Shown here one piece after another: positions 1-7,967 of a DNA stretch of 18,951 nucleotides (within the stretch, counting starts at the first letter, position 1; each line of letters opens with the position of its first letter). The stretch is from contig CAMOLA010000039.1 in the NCBI GenBank assembly GCA_946618265.1, positions 1 through 18,951 of the forward strand, given 5' to 3'. The notes beneath the pieces were generated by a model. It was not told where the DNA came from, searched no databases, and saw nothing but the letters and a program-made list of their open reading frames with translations. The DNA comes from an uncultured Eggerthellaceae bacterium. GTDB taxonomy: Bacteria > Actinomycetota > Coriobacteriia > Coriobacteriales > Eggerthellaceae. A program made the position numbers and the translations under genes.

Positions 1-30
1 GACCGAAAGGGAGTCTCCCTTTCGGTCCGT
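1..30. repeat. Dispersed palindrome, copy 1
   Basis: A perfect 12-bp inverted repeat, GACCGAAAGGGA at 1-12 and its complement at 16-27, with a 3-base loop (GTC). The right side runs on to 30 with CGT, matching the longer copy at 15461-15495, so the left end is probably cut by the window edge. It lies about 20 bases past the stop of the minus-strand gene at 48-344 and could end that transcript. The second copy is not at a gene end, so a dispersed REP-like element is the better description. Confidence 0.85.
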
Positions 31-47
31 TTTCCGCGTGTCGGGTT

Positions 48-344
48 TTAGTCGTCGCGGCGGGGTTTTGAGGTGAGATGCCAGCCGTTGCAGTATTTGC
101 AGCGGTACATGTGCAGGCCGGTGGTGCCGTGCTCGGCGCAGGCGTCGATGGCGATTTGCGCGTCGTAGCGCGATGGGTAGCGGTTTTTCGACTCGCAGGC
201 CTTGTTGCGAAGGGCTGCTTCCTTCTTTGCCGACAGGTCTTCGCGCCGATGCTCTTCGCGCGCGAAGATGTCGTCCAAGCCGCCGAGTTGCGCCTTGAAC
301 TCGCTTACCCTTTTCGCATTAGCTGATGGTTTCCTGCTTCCCAT
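48..344 (-). CDS. Small CxxC/WH-motif protein of unknown function
   Basis: A 98-residue, highly charged, soluble protein with no signal peptide or membrane segment. The N-terminal half is rich in Lys, Arg and Glu and may be helical (roughly residues 10-50). The C-terminus has the pattern RCKYCNGWHLTSK, a CxxC followed by Trp-His. This resembles half of a zinc ribbon and recurs in small actinobacterial and phage proteins; Cys69 and His73 might help bind metal, but no full four-ligand site is evident. The start is ATG at 344. There is no clear ribosome-binding site, but TAGAAT lies only six bases upstream, which suggests a leaderless transcript. It lies 45 bp downstream of the symporter gene on the same strand and probably has its own promoter. 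The function is not recognised. Confidence 0.7.
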   Translation of the reverse strand: MGSRKPSANAKRVSEFKAQLGGLDDIFAREEHRREDLSAKKEAALRNKACESKNRYPSRYDAQIAIDACAEHGTTGLHMYRCKYCNGWHLTSKPRRDD

Positions 345-350
345 GGCTCT

Positions 351-356
351 ATTCTA
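351..356 (-). promoter_or_regulatory. Candidate extended -10 box for a leaderless mRNA
   Basis: On the minus strand the sequence reads ATGCTAGAAT followed by six bases and then the ATG at 344. TAGAAT is one change from TATAAT and has a TGn extension. Transcription starting about seven bases downstream would begin at or next to the start codon. No good -35 box is seen. Confidence 0.4.
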
Positions 357-389
357 GCATGAGTAAGTAAAAGCGTGCTTGCGCGCATT

Positions 390-1802
390 CTAGCCGAGGC
401 CGACCCAGGTGCTGATCAGGGGGATGTAGCCCATGATGAAGATGATGACTCCCAGCACCGGGATGCCGTAAGCGCACCACAGACGCAGCACGGCCGGGAA
501 TTTGATGCCTTCGCCGGCGTCAGCTTCGGCCAGGAAATTGTCCCAGCCCCAACCGAGCTTGGTGCAGCAGTAGATGGCGAATATGATGCCGCCGAGCGGC
601 AGGATGTTGTTGGACACGATGAAGTCCTCGATGCTCGAGATGTCGCCGATTCCGGGAATCGCAACGTCGCTCCATACGTTGAGGCCGAGCACGCAGGGGA
701 TGGAAAGCACCGCGAGCATCACGCCGTTGCGTATGACCGCCTGCTTGCGCGACCAGGACCAACGATCCATGCACCAGGTGACGAGCAGCTCGAACACGCC
801 GATGACCGTCGAGAGGGCCGCAAAGCCCATGAACACGAAGAACAGCGCTCCCCAAACGTTGCCGAGCGGCATCTGGCCGAACACGACAGGCAGCGTCTGG
901 AACACGAGCGAAGGGCCGGCGTCGGGGTTGATGCCGTAGGCGAAGCACGCAGGGAAGATGATGAGGCCGGCCATGATGGCAACGCCGGTGTCCATGCCGA
1001 CGGTTGACAGCGCCTCGCCCGTCAAGCTGCGTTCGCGCCCGATGCGCGAACCGAAAATGGCCTGGCCGCCCATGCCGACGGAAAGCGAGAAGAACGCCTG
1101 GCCCATGGCGGCGTAGACCGCGTTGCCGAACGAGCTCATCTGCTCGGCGGGCGTATCGCCGGCGAACAGGTGGCCGAAGTCGGGCAAGAGGTAGAACTGC
1201 AATCCCTCGGACGCGCCTGGAAGCGTGACGGCGCGCACGCACAAGGCGATCATGATGATCAGCAACGCCGACATCATGAACTTGGAAACCCGCTCGACGC
1301 CCTTCTCGACGCCGAGCGCGCAGACGATGACGCCGACGGCGACGGACACGAGCATCCAAGCCATCATCTCGGAGGGGTTCGACACCATGGCGCCGAACGC
1401 GTTGGCCGTCGTTTCGGCCACAGCTCCGTCGAACATGCCCGAAGCCATTTTGGGGATGTAGGAGAGCATCCATCCGCAGATGGTGGTGTAGAACATCAGC
1501 AGCAGCATCGAGCCGACGTACCCCCACCAGCCGAACCATCGGAAATTCCTCTTGGACGGCAGCACGTCGAACGACCGCGCAGTCGATTTCTGCGAGGCGC
1601 GTCCAACGGCGAATTCCATGACCATGACGGGCAGCCCTAAAATCACCAGGAAGACGAGGTACAGCACGATGAACGCAGCCCCTCCGTACTGGCCGGTGAT
1701 GTAGGGGAACCTCCAAACGTTTCCCAAACCGATAGCGCATCCGGCCGCCACGAAGATGAATCCGATGCGAGATTTGAAATGCTCGCGCTGTTCCTCAGCC
1801 AC
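390..1802 (-). CDS. Sodium:neurotransmitter symporter family (NSS) transporter
   Basis: A 470-residue integral membrane protein of the LeuT/MhsT/TyrT type, using the sodium gradient to import amino acids or related amines; the substrate cannot be told from sequence. The hallmark GLGNVWRFPY lies at residues 25-34 in the first, unwound membrane helix, where the family binds sodium and substrate. FFSLSVGMGG, about the middle of the protein, matches the unwound sixth helix. About 12 hydrophobic segments follow the LeuT fold and the length is typical. The start is GTG at 1802 with AAGGAG five bases upstream. It is divergent from the sigma-factor operon, sharing a 215-bp intergenic region. Nothing ties it functionally to the peptide-export locus; amino-acid uptake for fermentation is plausible. 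Confidence 0.93.
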   Translation of the reverse strand: MAEEQREHFKSRIGFIFVAAGCAIGLGNVWRFPYITGQYGGAAFIVLYLVFLVILGLPVMVMEFAVGRASQKSTARSFDVLPSKRNFRWFGWWGYVGSMLLLMFYTTICGWMLSYIPKMASGMFDGAVAETTANAFGAMVSNPSEMMAWMLVSVAVGVIVCALGVEKGVERVSKFMMSALLIIMIALCVRAVTLPGASEGLQFYLLPDFGHLFAGDTPAEQMSSFGNAVYAAMGQAFFSLSVGMGGQAIFGSRIGRERSLTGEALSTVGMDTGVAIMAGLIIFPACFAYGINPDAGPSLVFQTLPVVFGQMPLGNVWGALFFVFMGFAALSTVIGVFELLVTWCMDRWSWSRKQAVIRNGVMLAVLSIPCVLGLNVWSDVAIPGIGDISSIEDFIVSNNILPLGGIIFAIYCCTKLGWGWDNFLAEADAGEGIKFPAVLRLWCAYGIPVLGVIIFIMGYIPLISTWVGLG

Positions 1803-1840
1803 ACCTGCTCCTTGCTCGAATCAAACGCACAGCGCTCAAG

Positions 1841-1869
1841 TTTATCAGATGTGACGCATAGATGGCCAA
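1841..1869 (-). promoter_or_regulatory. Candidate promoter for the symporter
   Basis: On the minus strand TTGGCC (1864-1869) and GATAAA (1841-1846) are separated by 17 bases, a sigma-70-like layout 39 bases upstream of the GTG start. Both boxes are imperfect. Confidence 0.35.
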
Positions 1870-2017
1870 GTTGTCAGGATGGCCGGTTAACCTGGATTTG
1901 GCCTTTGAAACAAAAATGTAACTATTTGACAGGGCGTTTGCGTGATTTTAGTTGCACTTCTGTTGCGGTTCGGAGCGTAGCATCCACATAAAAGCAGTCT
2001 ATAAACGGAGGATGGCA

Positions 2018-2566
2018 ATGGCGCAAGCCGGCTCGGGAAACAAGATAAGGGTGCTCCGTACGGATAAATCCCGCGATGTCGCGGCCGAGTTCGAGCGCTT
2101 GTATCGTGACGCCTATCCTCTCGTATACAACTACACGTATCGCGCTTTGGCAAATCGCCCTTCGGCCGAGGACGTGACCTCTGAGGCATTCCTCAAGGCC
2201 GCGCAATCGTTCAGCAGGTTCGATTCGAGCCGCGCCAAGTTCTCCACGTGGGTGGTGGCAATTGCGAGGAACTGCATTGCCGACTACTGGCACAAGAACA
2301 AGCAAGATGCTCCACTGGAAAACGTATCGGAAGCAGTCTGCGCGGTGGACGACGACCATGCGGAGCAGGCGTGCGACGCCGATTTGGTGCAGCGTTTGCT
2401 CGAAACGCTCAGTCTCGACGAACGCGAGCTGGTGTTTATGAAGTATTATGAGGGCAAGCGCAATTCGGAAATCGCCGAAGAACTTGACATGAACGCTTCC
2501 ACCGTCTCCACAAAACTCGCTCGTGCGCTCGCGAGAATGCGTGTAGTTGCAGGAAGGAGCGCATGA
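2018..2566 (+). CDS. ECF-like sigma-70 family RNA polymerase sigma factor
   Basis: A 182-residue sigma factor with only regions 2 and 4. Region 2 (about residues 25-96) contains the core-binding and -10-reading helices, with YNYTYRALANRPSAEDVTSEAF and FSTWVVAIARN. Region 4 (about 130-178) carries the helix-turn-helix, LSLDERELVFMKYYEG and SEIAEELDMNASTVSTKLARAL. The start chosen is ATG 2018, because GGAGG (2007-2011) ends six bases before it; ATG 2012 abuts the ribosome-binding site and a longer frame from 1952 lacks one. A perfect TTGACA at 1926-1931 lies upstream, but the -10 at the right distance is poor, so the operon may be read by an alternative sigma, possibly itself. It overlaps the next gene by ATGA. 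An anti-sigma factor is expected at that position, but the neighbour is a transport adaptor. The gene probably controls the export operon. Confidence 0.9.
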   Translation: MAQAGSGNKIRVLRTDKSRDVAAEFERLYRDAYPLVYNYTYRALANRPSAEDVTSEAFLKAAQSFSRFDSSRAKFSTWVVAIARNCIADYWHKNKQDAPLENVSEAVCAVDDDHAEQACDADLVQRLLETLSLDERELVFMKYYEGKRNSEIAEELDMNASTVSTKLARALARMRVVAGRSA

Positions 2567-3069
2567 TGGCGGACGCCAAGTCGGCCATATTCAACAAGAG
2601 AGCTACCGAAAAACTGAAGAGCCCCGACGACCTCGATCGTTACGTGCGCGTCACGAATCCGAGCGTGTGGGTTATCCTCGCTGCGTGCATCGCATTGCTG
2701 GCGGGTTTGTTGTGCTGGGGGTTATTCGGTACGGTCTCGACCAACGTGAGCGATACCGGCGTGTCCATCAACGGGAAGGCCGTGTGCTTTTTGAACGCAG
2801 ACTCCGTCGCCAAGGTCCATGTGGGTGATGCGGCGAACGTCGGCGGCGAGAAGATGACGGTCGAAAGCATAGGTGCTATTCCACGTTCGCGCGACGAGGC
2901 GCGCGCTTTCGTGGGCAACGATTATCTGGTCGAAACGATGTTTGACGGCGATTGGGCGTACATGGTCGAGTTTGCGGGCGAAAACCACCTTGATCAGGGG
3001 GTGCCGGTAAGCGTCAGCATCACGACCGAACGCATCGCCCCGATCACGCTTGTGCTCGGAGGTCATTAG
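2563..3069 (+). CDS. Short HlyD-like adaptor, NHLM peptide secretion type
   Basis: A 168-residue protein with a cytoplasmic N-terminus (1-34), one membrane helix (about 35-56) and an outer domain of roughly 110 residues. The stretch IFNKRATEKLKSPDDLDRY followed by VTNP and the membrane helix ending WGLFGTVST is characteristic of NHLM-system secretion proteins, which link the ABC transporters to the outside. Those relatives are usually much longer, with a coiled-coil hairpin and lipoyl halves; here both seem absent, as would suit an envelope with no outer membrane. ATG 2563 gives a 4-bp overlap with the sigma gene, while ATG 2566 is better spaced (six bases) from AAGGAG at 2554-2559. Being single-pass and directly after a sigma gene, it could instead act as an anti-sigma factor; similarity favours the adaptor. 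Confidence 0.75.
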   Translation: MMADAKSAIFNKRATEKLKSPDDLDRYVRVTNPSVWVILAACIALLAGLLCWGLFGTVSTNVSDTGVSINGKAVCFLNADSVAKVHVGDAANVGGEKMTVESIGAIPRSRDEARAFVGNDYLVETMFDGDWAYMVEFAGENHLDQGVPVSVSITTERIAPITLVLGGH

Positions 3070-3071
3070 TA

Positions 3072-5306
3072 ATGGCCGGCAAGGTGGCCAAAGTTCCCCA
3101 GGTCATGCAGATGGAAGCGCTGGAATGCGGCGCTGCGTGCCTGACCATGATCCTCGCGTATTACGGGCGCTGGGTTCCGCTCGAGAAGGTTCGGGCTGAT
3201 TGCGGCGTCTCGCGCGATGGGTCGAAGGCGTCGAACGTGGTGAAGGCCGCCCGGTCTTACGGCCTGAAGGCGAAGGGCATGACGTATTCGGTCGAGGCAA
3301 TTCGCGCCAAAGGCACGTTCCCCTGCATCGTGTTCTGGAACTTCAACCATTTCGTGGTGCTGGACGGATTCCGGGGGAAGCACGCCTACATCAACGATCC
3401 CGCGCGCGGCGAGCTCAAAATTTCGATAGATGAGTTTGCGGACGCGTTTACGGGCGTGGCCCTCATGTTCGAGAAAACCGATGCATTCGAGGAGGGAGGG
3501 CAGAAGCCCGATCCGTTCAAGTACATGAGCAAGCGTCTGCAGGGCTTGGGCGTGGCGATTGCGTTCGTCGTGCTCACAGCTGCGATCACCTCGCTCGCGG
3601 GAATCGTGAACACATCGCTTGGCCAGGTGTTCCTCGATCGCATCCTGTCGGGAAGCAACCCCGATTGGCTCATGCCCCTCGTGGGCATCATGTTGTTTCT
3701 CGCGCTCATCGTGGGCGTCGTGTCCGTGCTGAACGCGATTTACCTCGTTCGAATACAAGGCAAGATCGCCGTCGTGTCCTCATCGCGCTTCATGCGGCAT
3801 CTCCTGCATCTGCCCGTGGGCTTTTACGCCCAGCGCATGGTCGGTGATTTGCAGCAGCGTCAATCGGCCAACGAGACGATTGCGTTCACGCTGGTGGCAC
3901 GGCTTGCGCCCGTGCTCATCAACGTGGTCATGCTGGTCTTGTACCTCGTCGTCATGCTGCAGCACAGCGTGTTGCTGACCGCCGTCGGCTTGCTCACGGT
4001 AGCGATGAACGCGGTGCTTGCCCGCTATATTTCGAAAAAGCGCGTGAACATCGCCCGCGCGGCCGCATCTGCAGGCGGCAAGCTGTACGCCACGACCATC
4101 AGCGGCGTGGAGATGATCGAGACGATCAAGGCTTCCGGTGCCGAAAACGGCTTTTTCGGGCGGTGGGCCGGATATCAAGCGGCCGTGAACGAATCGGACG
4201 TGCGCACCACGCGCCTCAACGAGTATCTTGGCGCAGTGCCCACCGTCATGGTGCAGGTCGCGGATATCATCGTGTTGGTCCTCGGCTTGTGGCTCATCGT
4301 GCAGGGGTCGTTCACGCCCGGCGCCTTGCTGGCCTTCACGGGCTTCTTGGCTTCCTTCATGACGCCGGTCAATCAGCTCATCGGGCTCGGGCAGGCCGTC
4401 CAGGAGATGACGACGCAGGTCGAACGCGTCGAGGACGTCATGCGCTACGAGGTGGATGTGCCCGAGGATGGAAGTGACGCGGCGAGCCAGGCCAGCGGGA
4501 AGGATGACGAGGTCGCAGGCGACGATGAGTCGGCGGACGTGCCAAATTCGCAATTTGCCCTGCTCGAAGACTCGGGGCGCGAGAAGCTACGCGGCCAGGT
4601 TGATTTGAGCGGGGTGACGTTTGGTTATTCGCCGCTGGAGCCCCCGCTTATCGAGGGGTTTGACCTGCATCTCGAGCCAGGGCAGTGGGTTGCCCTCGTG
4701 GGAGGCAGCGGTTGCGGAAAATCGACGGTCGCCAAGCTTGTGAGCGGGCTTTACAAACCTTGGTCGGGAGAGATTTCCTTCGACGGCGTCCCGATCGACG
4801 AGGTTCCCCGGCCGATTCTGCGCGGCTCGTTGGCGGTCGTCGACCAGGATATCGTGACGTTCGACGATACCGTGAGCAACAACATCAAGCTGTGGGACCA
4901 ATCAATAGAGGACTACGAGGTCATCATGGCCTGTCGCGATGCCGGCATCCACGATGTCGTCGCTGCACGGGAAGGCGGTTATTCCAGCCGCATACTCCCC
5001 GGTGGACGCAACTATTCGGGCGGTCAGCTCCAACGGCTCGAGATTGCGCGCGTGTTGGCGCAAGATCCCACCGTCATCATTTTGGACGAGGCGACGAGCG
5101 CGCTTGACGCACAGACCGAGGCCGATGTCATCAGGCGCATCCGCGATCGCGAGATAACGTGCATCGTCGTGGCGCATCGTCTGAGCACCATCCGCGATTG
5201 CGATGAGATCATCGTGCTCGACGACGGTAAGATCGTGGAGCGGGGAACGCACGAGGAGCTCATGGATCTCGATGGCGCTTACGCCGATCTGGTGAGGAGC
5301 GACTAA
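3072..5306 (+). CDS. Peptide-export ABC transporter with C39 leader peptidase (NHLP type)
   Basis: A 744-residue fusion of peptidase, permease and ATPase that cleaves a double-glycine-type leader and exports the peptide core. The N-terminal C39 protease (about 1-130) has Gln13 and catalytic Cys19 (QMEALECGAAC), His93 (NFNHFVVLDG) and Asp109 (NDPARG), so it looks active. Six membrane helices follow (about 160-440), then an acidic linker (about 460-505). The ATPase has Walker A GGSGCGKST (544-552), signature NYSGGQ (647-652) and Walker B with Asp672-Glu673. The ribosome-binding site is GGAGG at 3058-3062. The adaptor gene ends two bases upstream and the next transporter overlaps by one base (TAATG), so the two are probably made in equal amounts and may form a heterodimer. 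The candidate substrates are the two leader peptides encoded at 7968-8165 and 9707-9910. Confidence 0.95.
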   Translation: MAGKVAKVPQVMQMEALECGAACLTMILAYYGRWVPLEKVRADCGVSRDGSKASNVVKAARSYGLKAKGMTYSVEAIRAKGTFPCIVFWNFNHFVVLDGFRGKHAYINDPARGELKISIDEFADAFTGVALMFEKTDAFEEGGQKPDPFKYMSKRLQGLGVAIAFVVLTAAITSLAGIVNTSLGQVFLDRILSGSNPDWLMPLVGIMLFLALIVGVVSVLNAIYLVRIQGKIAVVSSSRFMRHLLHLPVGFYAQRMVGDLQQRQSANETIAFTLVARLAPVLINVVMLVLYLVVMLQHSVLLTAVGLLTVAMNAVLARYISKKRVNIARAAASAGGKLYATTISGVEMIETIKASGAENGFFGRWAGYQAAVNESDVRTTRLNEYLGAVPTVMVQVADIIVLVLGLWLIVQGSFTPGALLAFTGFLASFMTPVNQLIGLGQAVQEMTTQVERVEDVMRYEVDVPEDGSDAASQASGKDDEVAGDDESADVPNSQFALLEDSGREKLRGQVDLSGVTFGYSPLEPPLIEGFDLHLEPGQWVALVGGSGCGKSTVAKLVSGLYKPWSGEISFDGVPIDEVPRPILRGSLAVVDQDIVTFDDTVSNNIKLWDQSIEDYEVIMACRDAGIHDVVAAREGGYSSRILPGGRNYSGGQLQRLEIARVLAQDPTVIILDEATSALDAQTEADVIRRIRDREITCIVVAHRLSTIRDCDEIIVLDDGKIVERGTHEELMDLDGAYADLVRSD

Positions 5307-7495
5307 TGGGTTGGCTCGAATCGCAGATCGATACGCGCGCCAAGCTCGACGCCGAGCTCACCGAGCGCGCTTATGCGACGCTCGCTGCCAGCGTGAGCGA
5401 GCCCCAAGGCGCTCCCACCTTCGGATTCGACGATCTGGAGCAGGCCGATGCCGCCGTGAAGATGTGCTTGAAGTACATCGGCGTCGAACCGGGTGCGGTT
5501 CCCGAAAACGTGAAAGATCTTGACGCGCGCATCGATTGGCTCTGCCGTCCAACGGGAACGATGCATCGCGTCGTTCATTTGGACAAGGGCTGGTACAAAG
5601 AGGCGTTCGGCGCGCTTCTGTGCCGCCTCGATACCGGCGAGCCCATTGCGCTGCTGCCGCGCGGCATGCATGGTTACTACTACCTCGAACCGGGCACCGG
5701 CAAGAAGCGAGCCGTCGACGCGAAGACCGTCGGTCATATCGAGGATTCTGCAATCTTGTTCTACAAACCGTTGCCCGCCAAGCCCATCACGGTTCGCGAT
5801 CTCGTCGCGTTCATTTTCGGGGTATTCGATCGGGCGGATTACACGCTCGTCTTGGTGGCGGCCCTTGCCGTGACCCTCATTGGGTTGGTGCCCGCATGGG
5901 CGAACAACATCGCGTTTGGCACGGTCGTCCCCTCGGGGCAGGAAAGCTTGATTTTGCCCATTGGCGGGTTGCTGCTCGGCGTGGCGATTTCCACCGTGCT
6001 CATCGGGGCGTGCCGCAACTTGGTGATCGAGCGATTGACCGCAAAGCTCGACGTGACGGCAGAGGCGGCGACGTTCGCCCGCGTCATGTCGTTGCCTGCA
6101 TCGTTTTTCAAGCAGTATTCGTCGGGCGATTTGGGAAGCCGCGTGTCCTATGTCACGTTGATTTCCCAGCAAATCGCCTCGATTCTTCTGGGGTCGGGCT
6201 TGTCCGCCGTTCTGTCGTTGGTCTACGTCGTGCAAATCGGAGCTTTTGCTCCCGTGCTCGCCTTGCCCGCACTGCTCATCGTGCTCATCGAGGCTGCGCT
6301 TACCGTGGGCGTCACGGTTGCGACCATGCGCTACGAACGGGCCACGATGGAAGCTTCGTCGAAGCTCTCGGGCACGGTGACGGCGCTATTGGGCGGCATA
6401 CAGAAAATCAAGCTGGCCGGTGCGGAGGATCGCGCCTTCGCGAAATGGGCCCATGGCTATTCCGAATATGCCCGTTTCGCCTATAATCGTCCCGCAATCC
6501 TGAGGGTGTTGCCGCCGCTCGTGACGTTCGTCGGTCTCGTGGGGACCATCGCAATCTATTTCTTCGCGGGGTCGTCGCATGTTTCGGTTGCGAATTACAT
6601 GGCTTTCAACGTTGCCTACGGCCAAGTGACCGGCGCGATTATGCAGCTTGCGACCATGGCGGGCCAGGTGGCCCAGATTGGTCCCATGCTCGAGATGGTG
6701 GCTCCCATATTGGAAGCCGAACCGGAAATCGCCGAAGACAAGCCGAGCGTGGGCAAGCTCAACGGCGCTATCGAGGTGTCGGGAGTATCGTTCAAGTATG
6801 GCGAGAATCAGCCGTACGTGCTGGACGACCTTTCGTTCAAGGTTCGCCCGGGCGAATACGTGGCGCTCGTCGGCCGGTCGGGCTGCGGAAAATCGACCAT
6901 CATGCGCCTGCTGCTCGGATTCGAGAAACCTGAGCGCGGAACCATCTTCTATGGACCCTACGACGTGTCGAAGGTCGACTTGAGGTCTTTGCGCAAGCAT
7001 ATCGGCGTCGTCATGCAGGATGGCAAGCTGTTCATGGGCGACATAGCTTCCAACATCACGATTTCGGCTCCGATGGCGACGGTCGACGACGCATGGGAAG
7101 CTGCCGAGATCGCCGGCATCGCCGACGACATACGCAAGATGCCAATGGGAATGCAGACCATAATCACCGAGGGTTCGGGCGGCGTGTCGGGTGGACAGAG
7201 GCAACGCCTGATGATAGCGCGCGCCGTGTGCGGCAACCGCCGGATTCTCATGCTCGACGAGGCGACGAGCGCCCTCGACAACAAGACCCAGAAACACGTG
7301 AGCGACTCGCTGGAGAAGCTGAAGTGCACGCGCGTCGTCGTCGCTCATCGCCTGTCGACGGTGCGCCACTGCGATCGCATCTTGGTGGTAGACGGGGGAC
7401 GTATTGCCGAAGAGGGCACGTACGAGGAGCTGATCGAGGCGAATGGCATCTTCGCGGAACTCGTCGCCCGTCAACGGCTCGATGCGGAGATGTAG
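5306..7495 (+). CDS. Second peptide-export ABC transporter, permease/ATPase (NHLP type)
   Basis: A 729-residue partner of the upstream transporter. The first 150 or so residues are soluble and are not a C39 peptidase: no ECG catalytic motif is present. This matches the second NHLP transporter subunit, whose N-terminal domain has no assigned role. Membrane helices span about 180-440. The ATPase domain has Walker A GRSGCGKST (523-531), signature VSGGQ (627-631) and Walker B with Asp651-Glu652, followed by DEATSALDN and the switch histidine in VVAHRLSTVRH. The ATP site therefore looks intact, as in its partner. It begins at the stop codon of the previous gene (TAATG). A 64-bp gap with its own ribosome-binding site separates it from the STAS gene. 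Confidence 0.94.
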   Translation: MGWLESQIDTRAKLDAELTERAYATLAASVSEPQGAPTFGFDDLEQADAAVKMCLKYIGVEPGAVPENVKDLDARIDWLCRPTGTMHRVVHLDKGWYKEAFGALLCRLDTGEPIALLPRGMHGYYYLEPGTGKKRAVDAKTVGHIEDSAILFYKPLPAKPITVRDLVAFIFGVFDRADYTLVLVAALAVTLIGLVPAWANNIAFGTVVPSGQESLILPIGGLLLGVAISTVLIGACRNLVIERLTAKLDVTAEAATFARVMSLPASFFKQYSSGDLGSRVSYVTLISQQIASILLGSGLSAVLSLVYVVQIGAFAPVLALPALLIVLIEAALTVGVTVATMRYERATMEASSKLSGTVTALLGGIQKIKLAGAEDRAFAKWAHGYSEYARFAYNRPAILRVLPPLVTFVGLVGTIAIYFFAGSSHVSVANYMAFNVAYGQVTGAIMQLATMAGQVAQIGPMLEMVAPILEAEPEIAEDKPSVGKLNGAIEVSGVSFKYGENQPYVLDDLSFKVRPGEYVALVGRSGCGKSTIMRLLLGFEKPERGTIFYGPYDVSKVDLRSLRKHIGVVMQDGKLFMGDIASNITISAPMATVDDAWEAAEIAGIADDIRKMPMGMQTIITEGSGGVSGGQRQRLMIARAVCGNRRILMLDEATSALDNKTQKHVSDSLEKLKCTRVVVAHRLSTVRHCDRILVVDGGRIAEEGTYEELIEANGIFAELVARQRLDAEM

Positions 7496-7559
7496 CAGCA
7501 CGCGAATCAGATACAATCGTGCCCGTGAAAACACTTGCAGGCATAAGGGAGGGATATGC

Positions 7560-7859
7560 ATGGAAATCAAAACGGAGACCGATGGCGCTCGTGCCGTTTT
7601 CGAAGTAGAAGGCAAGCTGACCGTCCAGACGTCACCCGACCTGGAAGCGGCCATCGGCAAAATGCCTTCGAGCGTGTGCGATTTCGATATCGACTTGAGC
7701 GGTGTGAGCTATGTCTCGTCGGCCGGATTGCGCGTGTTCGTGGCCGCCGACAAGCTGGCTACATCGCGCGGTGGACTCATGCGCCTGATTGCGCCTAACG
7801 ATGAAATCATGGATGTTCTGGAAATGACGGGTCTCTCCGAGGTGTTCACGATCGAGTAA
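7560..7859 (+). CDS. STAS-domain protein, anti-sigma factor antagonist type
   Basis: A 99-residue single STAS domain of the SpoIIAA/RsbV type. The family binds an anti-sigma kinase when unphosphorylated, freeing the sigma factor. The switch region, DLSGVSYVSSAGLRVF at 45-60, keeps the phosphorylatable serine (Ser54, or Ser53) and the following AGL. The start is ATG 7560 with AGGGAGG at 7547-7553. It is the last gene of the export operon and is followed by a hairpin that probably ends the transcript. No anti-sigma kinase or PP2C phosphatase is in the window, so the partner must be elsewhere. Partner switching that acts on the operon's own sigma factor is an attractive inference, but it is unusual because ECF factors usually have membrane anti-sigmas. 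Confidence 0.9.
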   Translation: MEIKTETDGARAVFEVEGKLTVQTSPDLEAAIGKMPSSVCDFDIDLSGVSYVSSAGLRVFVAADKLATSRGGLMRLIAPNDEIMDVLEMTGLSEVFTIE

Positions 7860-7903
7860 GGCGAGACCTCTTCCGCGAAAACGCCCTTTGGCTCGTTACG
7901 AGA

Positions 7904-7941
7904 AAACGGCGAAACGTTCATTCGGAAACGCTTCGCCGTTT
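7904..7941. terminator. Hairpin between the export operon and peptide gene 1
   Basis: AAACGGCGAA (7904-7913) pairs perfectly with TTCGCCGTTT (7932-7941). After one mismatch four more pairs form, leaving a small loop. It lies between convergent genes, 45 bases past the STAS stop and 27 past the stop of the minus-strand peptide gene. The T-tracts are short, so it may be a weak two-way terminator. Confidence 0.55.
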
Positions 7942-7967
7942 GCTTGAAACCGGTCGAATGAAATTGC

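Noticed and set aside
1926..1954. Housekeeping promoter for the sigma-factor operon
   Set aside because: TTGACA is perfect, but the hexamer 17 bases on (TAGTTG) is poor, so it is noted in the gene entry and not called as a feature.
6386..7660. A 424-codon minus-strand frame opposite the second ABC transporter
   Set aside because: It is antisense to a gene with intact ATPase motifs and has the His/Arg-rich composition of shadow frames.
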